Shown in pieces: positions 1-8,572 of a stretch of DNA of 64,000 bases; position 1 is the first letter of the stretch, and each line of letters opens with the position of its first letter. The stretch covers positions 124,001-188,000 of the forward strand of contig NZ_JAOCAH010000005.1 of assembly GCF_029839275.1 (NCBI RefSeq), in the 5' to 3' direction. This DNA is from Pseudomonas sp. GD03944. GTDB taxonomy: Bacteria > Pseudomonadota > Gammaproteobacteria > Pseudomonadales > Pseudomonadaceae. Position numbers and translations under genes: made by a program. The notes beneath the pieces were generated by a model that had not been told where the DNA came from, searched no databases, and saw only the letters and a program-made list of their open reading frames with translations.

Positions 1-139
1 TACCGAAGGCATCGCCACCGCCATCGAGCTGCAGGCAGACCCGCAAGGCGCCACGCCCATCGGCCCGGAAACCTGGCACATCGACGCGGTACTCAAGGCC
101 ATCCGAAAAAGCCGGCAGCCAGAAGAGCCCGGTCGCTAG
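1..139 (+). CDS. C-terminal fragment of an unidentified protein
   Basis: An open frame enters from the left edge and ends at TAG 137-139, giving the last 45 residues of a protein (reading frame starts at base 2). The tail contains ETWHIDAVLKAIRKSR and ends PEEPGR. I do not recognise the family from this much. Its stop overlaps, on the opposite strand, the stop of the DUF2149 gene (shared CTAG at 136-139), so the two genes converge with no room for a separate terminator. Confidence 0.6.
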   Translation, partial: TEGIATAIELQADPQGATPIGPETWHIDAVLKAIRKSRQPEEPGR

Positions 140-471
140 CGGGACGGCGCCTGTTCACCGCCCTCCGATTCCGGCACGTAGATCATCCGCCCATCGGCCA
201 GGCGATAGGTCACGCCGGCCTTGGTGCCCTGCCCTTCGCCGATGGCACCGCTGGATTCGTAGCGTTTCAGTTCCTGGCCCTCCTTGACCAGCATGCGCAT
301 GTCGGCCTCGCCGGGGTTCTCGATGACCACCACGGTGTTCTGGCTGAATGGGTTGAGCGGGTTCTGCACGATGACCACCATCAGGATGCCGATCACCACC
401 AGGAACAGGTCGATCAGGTTGACCATGGAGATGATCGGATCGTCCGCTTCGTCGTGTTCCAGAAAGCGCAT
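136..471 (-). CDS. DUF2149-type small membrane protein (ExbD/TolR-like role)
   Basis: The product is 111 aa. One membrane segment near the N-terminus (about residues 14-36, LIDLFLVVIGILMVVIV) follows an acidic start (MRFLEHDEADD) and is followed by a periplasmic tail. This is the TolR/ExbD topology and matches the DUF2149 family, which travels with CobN-like and MotA/ExbB-like genes. The ATG at 471 is chosen because it overlaps the stop of the upstream gene (TGATG), showing translational coupling; a longer upstream frame has no such support. It is the last gene of the four-gene operon and is inferred to form a proton-motive-force unit with the preceding ExbB-like protein. Confidence 0.8.
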   Translation of the reverse strand: MRFLEHDEADDPIISMVNLIDLFLVVIGILMVVIVQNPLNPFSQNTVVVIENPGEADMRMLVKEGQELKRYESSGAIGEGQGTKAGVTYRLADGRMIYVPESEGGEQAPSR

Positions 472-947
472 CAGGCCTGCTCCTGCGCACGTTCCACGCT
501 GCGCAGCTCCTGCAGCAGCCAGCGGCGGCGAACGGTGAGGATGAAGAAGGTGATGCTGGCGGCGACCAGGGCGACGATCACCGAGGAAAAGGCCACCACC
601 ATGTTCTCGCCGATGCCCTGGGCATCGTTGCGGGTCAGCGCCAGCAGCGCCGGGCCCATCGGGATCATGGTCGCCACCAGGCCAAGCATTGGTGCACTGC
701 GCGAGGTGATACGCAGCCATTCCAGCTGCTTCATGATCCACAGTTCCAGGTCGTCGCTGGTGCCGCCGTGCTGGCCGTGCCAGGCCACCAGCTGCGAGCG
801 GTAGGCGCCGCGATGGCGTTGCCAGGCCTCCAGCGCGAAAGTGCCCAGGGCGAAGCAGGCATAGGCCAGCGAAGCGAGGATCAGCAGCATGACCGGCACC
901 AGAAAGAGCCGGGTGATTTCGTAGATGCTGGTTTCGAGACCATTCAT
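471..947 (-). CDS. MotA/TolQ/ExbB-family proton channel protein
   Basis: The product is 158 aa. It has an N-terminal membrane helix (about 12-34), a cytoplasmic stretch, then two helices around residues 88-110 and 122-145, with the family-like SAPMLGLVATMIPMGPAL segment. That is the layout of TolQ/ExbB/MotA channel subunits. The start ATG at 947 overlaps the stop of the CobN-like gene by four bases (ATGA), and its own stop overlaps the DUF2149 start. Together with DUF2149 it probably forms a dedicated energy-transducing pair for the TonB receptor or the chelatase-like protein in the same operon, rather than the housekeeping ExbBD. Confidence 0.82.
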   Translation of the reverse strand: MNGLETSIYEITRLFLVPVMLLILASLAYACFALGTFALEAWQRHRGAYRSQLVAWHGQHGGTSDDLELWIMKQLEWLRITSRSAPMLGLVATMIPMGPALLALTRNDAQGIGENMVVAFSSVIVALVAASITFFILTVRRRWLLQELRSVERAQEQA

Positions 948-3900
948 GGTGTGGGTTCCGTCAGTCGAGAGTTGGTCAGGCCTTGCCGAATGGCACCGCC
1001 CAGGAAAAAGCCGAGCAGCAGCGCAAAGCCCAGCCACAGCAGCCACTGCGGTTGCGCCTCGCCCTGCTCGGGCATGACTTCTTCGAGCACCTGCCCGCTG
1101 ACGGCCTGTGCCGCCGTGCCGGCCGCCTGGGCGGGCGCACCCTGGCCCTGGCTGTGCAAGCCGAAGCCGGCCGCCATCTGCTCGAAAAATTGTTGTGTGA
1201 GGGCCTCGCCCACCGCGCCGGCCTCGGTGGCGGCGAGCTGCTGGCGGCGCTCGACCAGCTCGCGGCGGGTCTGCTCGCTGGCGTCCCAGTAGCCCTTGCG
1301 GATGGCTTCGATCATCCGTTCGATGAGCTGGGCCTGGGCCGTGGGGTTGTGCTGCTCGAACCAGGCATCGAGGCCCAGCTCGCGCTTATCCATGACGTAG
1401 GTGTCATGGATCGCCTGCCACTGGTCGTCACGCACCATGCTGCGGTCGGCCGCCTGCCAGCCCCAGAGGTTGTTGACCAGGTTGAGCATCTCCAGCGTGC
1501 CGGCGTAGCCCTCCTTCTGCATCTCGCCGATCCACTGCGGGTTCAGGTAGCGGCCGCGCAGCTCCGTGGCCAGGAACTGGGCAGCCGCCGTGGTGCGTGG
1601 AGCCGTCTTGCGCAGGTCGGAAATGTAGAGCGCCGGGCTGCTGCCATCGAGGGACCGGACGGCGGCCGACAGACCGCCGAGGAACTCGAAGGGATGGTCC
1701 GTGGACAGCAGGCCGTTGAGCTCGGACGAGCGCGACATGACGGCGGCCTGCACCCCCTTGAGCTGCTCGGCGAACAGGTTGCCGTCCTCCAGCTTCACGC
1801 CCCAGGCCTGCGCGCCGTAGCCATACTGCAGGCGCTCCAGGAATTGCTGGCCGAGTGCGGCATCGTCTTCCCAGGTGGTCGAGTCCAGCGCCAGTTGCGA
1901 GACACCGGTGCCGTAGTCTCCCGGCTCGTTGCCGAACACGCGCAGGCGCGACAACTGCCGCGCCTGTTCGGCGGGCATGCCCTGTTCCTGCTGCAGGCGC
2001 GTCGCCAGTGCCAGGCTGTTGGCGGCGATCACGTTGCCCGGCTCATCCAGCTCGGCCAGGCGATCCGCCGCGTCGGCCAGCAGGCGCATGAAGCCGTCGA
2101 ACTGGTCACGGTAGACACTGGTCACCTGCAGCACCGCATCGATCCGCGGGCGCCCCAGTTCGACAGCCGGAATGATGTCCAGCGCCACCACGCGGCCGCC
2201 CTCGTCCCACACCGGGCGCAAGCCCATGGCGTGCAACACCTGGCTTTCGACGATGCCCAGGTGCCGCAGCGCTTCCGATGACCAGAGGCTGAACGCCAGC
2301 TTCTGCGGGGCCTGGCCCCCATGCTCGGCCTGGTACTGGGTGATCAATTGCTGCAAGGCCTCTTCGCCTGCGGCATAGGCCGCGCGGGTCGGCACCTTGT
2401 CGGCCTCGAAGGCGTAGAGGTTACGGCCGCTCGGTACCTCGGGGTTGCGAATCGGATCGCCGCCGGCACCCGGTGCGACGAAGCGCCCGGAGAGACCCGC
2501 CAGCAGGGCTTCCAGCTCCCGGGTATCGGCGAGGTGCCGGTCCAGCTCCACGCCCCTGGCGATCAGTTGCCGCAGCGCGGCCGGTTCGATTTCATCGAGC
2601 GGCTGGCCGTCCCGCAGGTAGCGCTGCAGGGTCTGGTAGGGAAGCGAGGCCTGCAGCTCGCTGTAGTCCGCCGCGAACACCTCGTCGGGGTCCAGCCCCA
2701 GGGCCTGGTAGTAAGGCGTGCCCAGTTGCTGCATCACCGTGCTCAGGCGATGTTCCGCCGAGGCCGGTTCACCGAAGGTATGCAGGCCGAGCGGCGTGGC
2801 GCCCCGTGCCAGTTCGTGCAGGTGATCGTGCAACGCGGTGAAGAAGGCCGGGAAATCCGCACGCATCGATGCGTCGTCCCAGCCCAGGTCGGCCTGCATG
2901 TCCATCTCCAGCACCACTGCACGAATCTGCTCGGCGGTTTTCTCGCGCACGGCGCCTTCGTCCAGCTGCTGGTACTCGTGAATCAGGTGGTGTAGGTCGC
3001 GCAGCTCGTCGTAGAGCCCGGCCGGTGCGAAGGCCGGGGTCTGGTGGCTGATGATCACGGCCCGGCCACGGCGCTTGGCCTGGATGGCCTCGCCGATGTT
3101 GTCCTGGATATAGGGGTAGAAGACCGGCAGGTCGCCAACGGCCAGGAACGGGTAATCCTCGACGGACAGGCCGCGGTCCTTGCCGGGCAGCCACTCCTGC
3201 GTGCCGTGGGTACCGAAATGGATCAGCGCATCGGCGCCCACGCGCTCGCGCACCAGCTGGTAGGCCGCCAGGTAGAGGTGATCCGGCGGCACCTTGCTGT
3301 CGTGGTAGGCCTCGCCCGGCCGCCCCGCCCTGGGCGGCTGCGGCAACAGCAGCAACTTGCCCAGGTGCAGCGCCGGGATGACGAACTGCGGCTCACCGTC
3401 GACCTCGCGCAGGGCCCAGTGCTGCGCCGGGTCCCCCCAGCGTGTGCGCAAGTCGTCTTGCGTGGCCTGTGGCAGGCGATCGAGCCAGGCCTGGTAGTCC
3501 TTCAAGGGCAGCGTGTCGGCCAAGCCGTCGCGCAGCAGGTCGTCGAGGGTCTCCGGGCGGTAGTAACCGGCCAGCAGCCGTTGGGCGCTGTCGATCAACT
3601 GCTGCTCGGTGGTGGCCGGCACGTCATACCCTTCGCGCCCCAGCGCCGCACTCAGCGTTGCCAGGCTGGCCGGCACATTGAGGTGGGATGCCGCGACATT
3701 GCGTTCGCCGTCCGGGTGGTTCCAGAACATCAGCGCCAGGCGCTTTTGCGCCGCCGGCAACTGACGCAGACGGATCAGACGATCCAACTTGCCGAGCAAG
3801 GCCTCGGCCTGCCTGGCCATCAGCGTCGGCTCACCCTCCTCCAGCGCGGTAATCACCAGCGGATCGCTCATGCCCCAGCCTTCCGGCACGCTGAGAAAGG

Positions 3901-4804
3901 CCGCTGCCGAGCGCGCGGCCATGCCGCTGGGTTCGGCCTGCCAGTGCTGCTCGTCGCCGTCGCGATGACCGAAGGTCTGCAGCACCGGCACACCGAGTTG
4001 CAGAAACTCCGTCTGCCGCGCCGGGCCATTCTGCATGTGCTGCATGTTCACCAGTGCGCGGATATCGGCCTCGGCGAACAGCTCGGTCAGGGCATGCGGA
4101 TTGGCATCGTCGAACCAGAACACCAGGGGCACCTGGCCATGGCGCTCACTGCGCTCGACCAGGTCATCGATGGCGCGCACCTGGGCATCGGCAATGGCGC
4201 CGCGGTGGATGGCGAAGGCCACCCGGGGCGCATCCACCGCCCAGCGCCCCTGGCCCCAGGCGAGGTACTCGGCCAGCGTGGCGAAGGGCCCCGGTGCGGC
4301 CGGATGGTAGAACCCGGTATTGGGCAGTGGGACGGGCGCCGGCAGGTCATCGAACGGCTGCCCCACCTTCTTGCGCTGTATCAGGGTGAACAGCTGCCGG
4401 AGGTTGGCTTCGCCGCCATTGCCGTAGTAGCCGATCAGGCGCATGGCCACGGGCGGCGGCAGGTTACCGTAGGCCGGCGCACCGCCGCCGATACGAATCC
4501 AGGGGACCGGCTGCCGCTCGAGCACATCGCCCAAGCGTTGCTGGACCGCTGCGACATCGGAAGGCCGCGGCGTATCCAGAATCAGCAGGTCGGCGGCCGC
4601 CAGCCACTGCGCATCGGGGGCCTGTTCGGCACCGCTGTGCAGGCTGGCGAAACCGACACCCTGTTGCTGCGCCCAGCTGGCCAGGCGCGCATGCTTGCCG
4701 GGGAGCACGAAGTCGCTGCTGAGCATCCGCACCTGCGCCGGTGCGGCAACAGCGGTCTGCAGGCTCCAGAACAGGCCGCAGAGCAGGATCATCAAGCCCC
4801 GCAT
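944..4804 (-). CDS. exported CobN/BchH-like class I chelatase homologue (HmuS-like)
   Basis: The product is 1286 aa, the size of CobN/ChlH large chelatase subunits, with family blocks such as IHFGTHGTQEWLPGK (middle) and YGYGAQAWGVKL. Unlike cytoplasmic CobN it begins with a signal peptide (hydrophobic residues 4-20, cleavage after AVA) and ends with a membrane helix (QWLLWLGFALLLGFFLGG) and a short basic tail, so the body should lie in the periplasm. No cobS or cobT is nearby. The operon (TonB receptor, this protein, ExbB-like, DUF2149) matches the hmuRSTU arrangement of Bacteroides, whose HmuS has been reported as a heme dechelatase. The upstream Zur box suggests a zinc-starvation role here. 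Starts and stops overlap both neighbours. The substrate is unknown; automatic annotation as cobaltochelatase is probably misleading. Confidence 0.85.
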   Translation of the reverse strand: MRGLMILLCGLFWSLQTAVAAPAQVRMLSSDFVLPGKHARLASWAQQQGVGFASLHSGAEQAPDAQWLAAADLLILDTPRPSDVAAVQQRLGDVLERQPVPWIRIGGGAPAYGNLPPPVAMRLIGYYGNGGEANLRQLFTLIQRKKVGQPFDDLPAPVPLPNTGFYHPAAPGPFATLAEYLAWGQGRWAVDAPRVAFAIHRGAIADAQVRAIDDLVERSERHGQVPLVFWFDDANPHALTELFAEADIRALVNMQHMQNGPARQTEFLQLGVPVLQTFGHRDGDEQHWQAEPSGMAARSAAAFLSVPEGWGMSDPLVITALEEGEPTLMARQAEALLGKLDRLIRLRQLPAAQKRLALMFWNHPDGERNVAASHLNVPASLATLSAALGREGYDVPATTEQQLIDSAQRLLAGYYRPETLDDLLRDGLADTLPLKDYQAWLDRLPQATQDDLRTRWGDPAQHWALREVDGEPQFVIPALHLGKLLLLPQPPRAGRPGEAYHDSKVPPDHLYLAAYQLVRERVGADALIHFGTHGTQEWLPGKDRGLSVEDYPFLAVGDLPVFYPYIQDNIGEAIQAKRRGRAVIISHQTPAFAPAGLYDELRDLHHLIHEYQQLDEGAVREKTAEQIRAVVLEMDMQADLGWDDASMRADFPAFFTALHDHLHELARGATPLGLHTFGEPASAEHRLSTVMQQLGTPYYQALGLDPDEVFAADYSELQASLPYQTLQRYLRDGQPLDEIEPAALRQLIARGVELDRHLADTRELEALLAGLSGRFVAPGAGGDPIRNPEVPSGRNLYAFEADKVPTRAAYAAGEEALQQLITQYQAEHGGQAPQKLAFSLWSSEALRHLGIVESQVLHAMGLRPVWDEGGRVVALDIIPAVELGRPRIDAVLQVTSVYRDQFDGFMRLLADAADRLAELDEPGNVIAANSLALATRLQQEQGMPAEQARQLSRLRVFGNEPGDYGTGVSQLALDSTTWEDDAALGQQFLERLQYGYGAQAWGVKLEDGNLFAEQLKGVQAAVMSRSSELNGLLSTDHPFEFLGGLSAAVRSLDGSSPALYISDLRKTAPRTTAAAQFLATELRGRYLNPQWIGEMQKEGYAGTLEMLNLVNNLWGWQAADRSMVRDDQWQAIHDTYVMDKRELGLDAWFEQHNPTAQAQLIERMIEAIRKGYWDASEQTRRELVERRQQLAATEAGAVGEALTQQFFEQMAAGFGLHSQGQGAPAQAAGTAAQAVSGQVLEEVMPEQGEAQPQWLLWLGFALLLGFFLGGAIRQGLTNSRLTEPTP

Positions 4805-6759
4805 CAGAACGTCGCCACCAGGCCGATGTGGTAGGTACGCCCGGGTTCGGCATAGGCGAAGTGGTCATTCTGATCGGCGAGTCGCTCGTCACCGATGTTC
4901 TCGATGCCGCCGCGCAAGGTCAGGTTGCTGCTCAGCTTCTGGCTCAGTTCCAGATGCCAGAGGCTGTAGGCCGGCAACGAATAGGCAACGTTGCTGCTGT
5001 AGGTGATCTGGCTGCCGACGTACTCGGTGCGCAACTGGGCATCGAAGGCGGATGTCGGACTCCATTTCAGCACGCTGTTGGCCAGGTGCCGCGAACGATC
5101 GCCGAGGCGCTGGCCGACGGTGCGGTTACGGGCATCCAGGTAGGTGTAGTTGAGGTCCCAGCGCAGCCCGTGGGCAAGGTCCACGCCACCGCCCAGCTCG
5201 ATCCCGCGGATGCGGGCCCGCTCGACGTTCTCGTAGTTGCGCAGTTCGCGCCCGCGAATGCCGCAGTTGGCCACGCACACGGTCTGGATCAGGTCTTCGA
5301 CGTCGTTCTCGAACAGCATGCCGCTCAGGGACCAGCCGTCCGCCTGGTAGTCGGCGCCCAGCTCGTAGGCGGTATTGGTTTCCGGTTGCAACTCGGGGTT
5401 GCCGACGATGGTGAAACGGCCACCGCCGCCGGTCGCGGAATACCCCCGCGACAGCTGCTTCAGGCTCGGTGCCTTGAAGCCCTTGCCGACGCCGGCACGC
5501 AGGGTCAGTCGATCATTGAAGTGATGCAGCAGGTAAGCGCGCGGGCTGCTCTCCCAGCCGAACTGCTCATGCTTGTCGAAGCGGCTGCCGAGGGTCAGCG
5601 ACCAGTCGGCATTGAAGGCGATCTCGTCCTGCAGGAAAACAGCACGGTGCAGGGCTTCTTCTTCACCGCTGGCGTTGACCGAACGGTCCTCCAGTTCCTC
5701 CTTGCGCCACTCGCCGCCGACGGTCACGCGGTGCATGTCGAGCAGCGGCACGCTTAGGCTGCCATCCATCACGCTGTCGGTCAGGCGCTGCGGGTTGCTG
5801 GGCGCAGCCCCATCGCTGCGCGAATTCGTGCGATCGAGCTGGTTGCGGTAGGCGCGGACCTGGGTGCTGCCCCACTGCCAGTCACCGGCATGTGCCAGGG
5901 ACCAGCGCTCACGCTCGATGATGTCGGTGGACTCATAGTCGCGCGAGGCAGCGCCGCCGGTTTCGGTATTGCGCCAGCGCCGTTCACGGCCGCTCTCGTA
6001 GCCGAGGTCGATGCGCTGTGCGTCATCGGGCGTCCAGGTGAGCGTCGCCCCGCCGCTGTTGCCATTGCGGCCCTCGAGCTCGGACAGGTTGCGGTTGTCG
6101 GCATCGGGGGTTTCCTGCTGACGCTGGGTCTCGGCATTCAGCGCCAGGCCCAGCACGCCCGGCAGCAGCGGGCCGCTGACATAGCCACCCAGCTGATGCG
6201 TTTGCCCACCCAGGCCGTCCTCGCGCACACCGCCATCGACGAAGCCGCTACCCAGCCAGATGTCGGTCGCCTTGCGGGTGATGACGTTGACCACGCCACC
6301 CAGCGCCTCGGAACCGTAGAGCGAGGACATCGGCCCGCGTACCACTTCGATGCGTTCGATGGCTTCGACCGGCACCCAGCCCAGGTCGAAATCGGAGTGG
6401 GCGATGGCGCCGGAAGACGGGCTGATGCGCTTGCCGTCGATGAGCACCAGCGTGTGCTCGCCGGCCATGCCACGGATGCTGATGCCGCGCCGGCTCATGC
6501 CGACGCCGTTGAACTGCAGGCCCTCACTACCGCGCAGCGCTTCTTCCAGGTTGCGCACCGGGCGCTTGCTCAGCTCCTCGGCGGTGATGACGGCGACGCT
6601 GGCCGGTGCGTCCTTCAACGTGCGCTCCGTGCTGGTGGCACTCACCACGGTCGATGCCAGATCGACCACATCGGCCTGAGCGGTGAGCGGGAAAAGCCCG
6701 AATGCGAGCAAAGACAGAGGACGGCGCTGCGCGAAGCTGCGCATCTTCAATACAGGCAT
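4804..6759 (-). CDS. TonB-dependent outer-membrane receptor (CirA/FepA-like)
   Basis: The product is 651 aa. The signal peptide ends LTAQA; then come a TonB-box-like VVDLASTVVSAT, a plug domain (about 45-155, with EEALRGSEGLQFNGVG, RGISIRGM and IERIEVVRGPMSSLYGSEA) and a 22-strand barrel ending in the outer-membrane signature ...HIGLVATF with terminal Phe. ATG 6759 is preferred over an upstream in-frame ATG at 6786 because GGAAGGATC sits just before it. The gene heads the operon and lies about 130 bp from the Zur box. The ligand is not readable from sequence; a metallophore, heme or porphyrin are candidates. It resembles the P. aeruginosa PA1922-type receptor, which I recall being induced by zinc shortage. 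Confidence 0.88.
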   Translation of the reverse strand: MPVLKMRSFAQRRPLSLLAFGLFPLTAQADVVDLASTVVSATSTERTLKDAPASVAVITAEELSKRPVRNLEEALRGSEGLQFNGVGMSRRGISIRGMAGEHTLVLIDGKRISPSSGAIAHSDFDLGWVPVEAIERIEVVRGPMSSLYGSEALGGVVNVITRKATDIWLGSGFVDGGVREDGLGGQTHQLGGYVSGPLLPGVLGLALNAETQRQQETPDADNRNLSELEGRNGNSGGATLTWTPDDAQRIDLGYESGRERRWRNTETGGAASRDYESTDIIERERWSLAHAGDWQWGSTQVRAYRNQLDRTNSRSDGAAPSNPQRLTDSVMDGSLSVPLLDMHRVTVGGEWRKEELEDRSVNASGEEEALHRAVFLQDEIAFNADWSLTLGSRFDKHEQFGWESSPRAYLLHHFNDRLTLRAGVGKGFKAPSLKQLSRGYSATGGGGRFTIVGNPELQPETNTAYELGADYQADGWSLSGMLFENDVEDLIQTVCVANCGIRGRELRNYENVERARIRGIELGGGVDLAHGLRWDLNYTYLDARNRTVGQRLGDRSRHLANSVLKWSPTSAFDAQLRTEYVGSQITYSSNVAYSLPAYSLWHLELSQKLSSNLTLRGGIENIGDERLADQNDHFAYAEPGRTYHIGLVATF

Positions 6760-6892
6760 GGTGATCCTTCCAATTATCCGCCGCACGGAACGGGCGCACG
6801 GCTGAGGTGGCGATGAAATTCGAGTCCCGATCGAACGCCGACTGGCACCAGGGCGGGCCTGTCAGCGGCGGCATTGTGAACAAAAGTCGCGA

Positions 6893-6915
6893 GAAATGAA
6901 ACTTTATAACATTTC
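6893..6915 (-). promoter_or_regulatory. Zur box upstream of the TonB receptor operon
   Basis: This 23-bp imperfect palindrome has outer arms GAAATG (6893-6898) and CATTTC (6910-6915) around an A/T-rich core containing TTATAAC. It closely follows the gammaproteobacterial Zur consensus (GAAATGTTATA, one base, TATAACATTTC) and is the only such motif noticed in the window. It lies 134 bp upstream of the chosen start codon. Repression of the four-gene operon under zinc sufficiency is inferred. Confidence 0.8.
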
Positions 6916-7201
6916 AATAACGAGATAATTGGCGCTCAGGTACCGAGCATCAATGCGGGAGAAGAACATCAGCCAGGAATGGATCGATCGACAGAAAGCA
7001 TGTCGATGCCCATCTGCGATCACGCTTGGAAAACAACGGGAAGGAGTGTGGTGCTCCGTGCCGTGGAGCCTGTTCAGAGCGGGCGCCGCCCTTTCAGGCA
7101 GCGCTACTGAAGGCATTCATCGACTCATCAAAGCCTCGAAAACCCCTAGCGTTGAAGAGTGCCGTAAACGAATGTGCCTCTTCTTCCGACGCTGCCCCTC
7201 A
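6916..7201. other. intergenic stretch without a supported gene
   Basis: Between the Zur box and the end of the LysE gene I see no convincing gene. A plus-strand open frame starting at 6929 runs through it but continues as antisense of the LysE gene, has no recognisable domain and no good ribosome site. The sequence is of slightly lower GC than its surroundings. It may hold a decayed gene; nothing can be named. Confidence 0.4.
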
Positions 7202-7831
7202 TCAAGGCCTGGCTGTTACCGCCAGACGCAGGCCGAAGCCCACCAGCAACGTGGCAAACGTCCAGCGCTGCACCGTCTGCAGCAGCGGATAGCGGCGCAT
7301 CCAATGCCCGAGTGCCGCGCCCAGCAGGGCGTACAGCAGATCGAAAAACAGACCGACCAGCACCAGCACGCCACCCAGGATGACGAACTGGCTTGCCACA
7401 TCCGTGGTGGCGTCCACGAACTGCGGCAGCAGTACCGAGCAGAACAGCAGCGCCTTGGGGTTGCTGATGTTGGTCAGCAGCCCGCGACAGGCCGAAGCGC
7501 CATAGGCCTTGCGCGAGGAAACCGGTAGCGGTGCCAATCCGTCAGGGATCAATGACGGCGCGCGTGCGATCTTCACACCCAGCCAGATCAGGTAGAGCGC
7601 ACCGATCAGCCTGACAGCATCGAATGCCCAGGAAACGGTGTTCAACAGCACGGCAAGACCGACCGCCGCCAGCACGACATGCGCAACCCGCGCCAACGCA
7701 AGGCCGAAAGCGGTAGCCACTGCGTGCCAGCGGCCCTGCATGCTGGACGTTTGTAACACCAGCACCATGTCCGGCCCCGGCACCACGTACACCACGACCA
7801 GTGCGCCAATGAACAGCTCGAGGTTCGCCAT
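7202..7831 (-). CDS. LysE/RhtB family amino-acid exporter
   Basis: The product is 209 aa, the usual family length, with five to six hydrophobic helices. The family signature near the N-terminus (VVVYVVPGPDMVLVLQTS) and the mid-protein GLLTNISNPKALLFCSVLLPQF block are both present. ATG 7831 is supported by GGGAG eight bases upstream; a longer frame reaching 7912 lacks support. It is divergent from an Lrp/AsnC-type regulator with a dyad between them, the common regulator-exporter pairing, so export of an amino acid or homoserine-lactone-like compound under that regulator is inferred. The substrate cannot be told. Confidence 0.88.
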   Translation of the reverse strand: MANLELFIGALVVVYVVPGPDMVLVLQTSSMQGRWHAVATAFGLALARVAHVVLAAVGLAVLLNTVSWAFDAVRLIGALYLIWLGVKIARAPSLIPDGLAPLPVSSRKAYGASACRGLLTNISNPKALLFCSVLLPQFVDATTDVASQFVILGGVLVLVGLFFDLLYALLGAALGHWMRRYPLLQTVQRWTFATLLVGFGLRLAVTARP

Positions 7832-7923
7832 ATTCACTCCCAACCCTGCAATTACCTGGGTAAAAGCATACGGCCAGGGCCACCTTGGCGAGTTGCGAAG
7901 TCGGCCTATCAATACGCAAAAAG

Positions 7924-7938
7924 TGGCATATCATGCCA
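7924..7938. promoter_or_regulatory. candidate Lrp/AsnC operator (15-bp dyad)
   Basis: TGGCATATCATGCCA has perfect six-base arms around a three-base centre. It lies in the 132-bp divergent region between lysE and the Lrp/AsnC gene, 26 bp before the regulator's ATG. Length and symmetry fit Lrp-family sites. It is inferred to be the regulator's operator for both genes. Confidence 0.55.
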
Positions 7939-7963
7939 AGGAGCGGTAACCAGAACTCAAAAG

Positions 7964-8461
7964 ATGCCAACAATGAAACTCGACAACCTGGATCGACGAA
8001 TACTCGCTGCCCTGCAGCGCGATGGCCGACTGACCAATGTGCAACTTGCCGAAGAAGTCGGGCTGTCCCCCTCCCCCTGTCTTCGGCGAGTACGCCTGCT
8101 CGAGGAAGCCGGCATCATCCGCGGCTACCACGCCGATCTGGACCGCGACGGCATCGGCCTGGGGTTGACCGTCTTTATCGGGATAAAGGTCGAGCGTCAC
8201 CATGACGAGACGTCCACGGCATTTCGCCAGGCCGTCAGTGCATTGCACGAAGTGGTGTCGTGCCATCTGGTCTCGGGGGAGTCGGACTTTCTGCTGCAGG
8301 TGGTCGTTCCGGACCTCAGGGCTTACGAACGCTTCCTGCTGGAGTCCCTGCTGAAGCTGCCAGGCGTCAGCGACATTCGCAGCAACTTCGCCATCGCGAC
8401 GGTCAAGGACCAGACCGCCCTGCCCCTGGGGCATCTGCCACAGGCCAGCGGCCGAAGCTGA
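7964..8461 (+). CDS. Lrp/AsnC family transcriptional regulator
   Basis: The product is 165 aa. The N-terminal winged helix contains the classical LDNLDRRILAALQRDGRLTN and LAEEVGLSPSPCLRRVRLLEEAGIIRGY motifs. A RAM/AsnC effector domain follows (about 70-150, with VVSCHLVSGESDFLLQVVV). The start may be ATG 7964 or ATG 7973; an AGGAG at 7939-7943 is too distant to decide. It is divergent from the LysE exporter, which it probably activates in response to an amino acid. Confidence 0.9.
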   Translation: MPTMKLDNLDRRILAALQRDGRLTNVQLAEEVGLSPSPCLRRVRLLEEAGIIRGYHADLDRDGIGLGLTVFIGIKVERHHDETSTAFRQAVSALHEVVSCHLVSGESDFLLQVVVPDLRAYERFLLESLLKLPGVSDIRSNFAIATVKDQTALPLGHLPQASGRS

Positions 8462-8572
8462 TTCCGGCATGCTCCGAACGCGGCGGGGAAAGCCGCCGCA
8501 GCCGGCAGGCTGGCATTACGCGGGCTCAATGCAGCCCGCCGCACATGGCATTCAGCGATGGAAACGAGCGAC

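Noticed and set aside
944..4804. Reading the chelatase gene as a cobalamin biosynthesis cobN
   Set aside because: It carries a signal peptide and membrane anchor, no cobS, cobT or other cob gene is nearby, and it is operonic with a TonB receptor and an ExbB-like protein behind a Zur box.
3044..4834. Long plus-strand open frame of about 596 codons opposite the chelatase gene
   Set aside because: It is antisense to a clear CobN-like protein; its translation is biased (Gln, Arg, Gly, Val) with no domain. High-GC coding DNA routinely leaves such open antisense frames.
6929..7528. Plus-strand frame starting at 6929
   Set aside because: Most of it is antisense to LysE; the non-overlapping 270 bases show no family or ribosome site. 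Kept only as an unexplained stretch.
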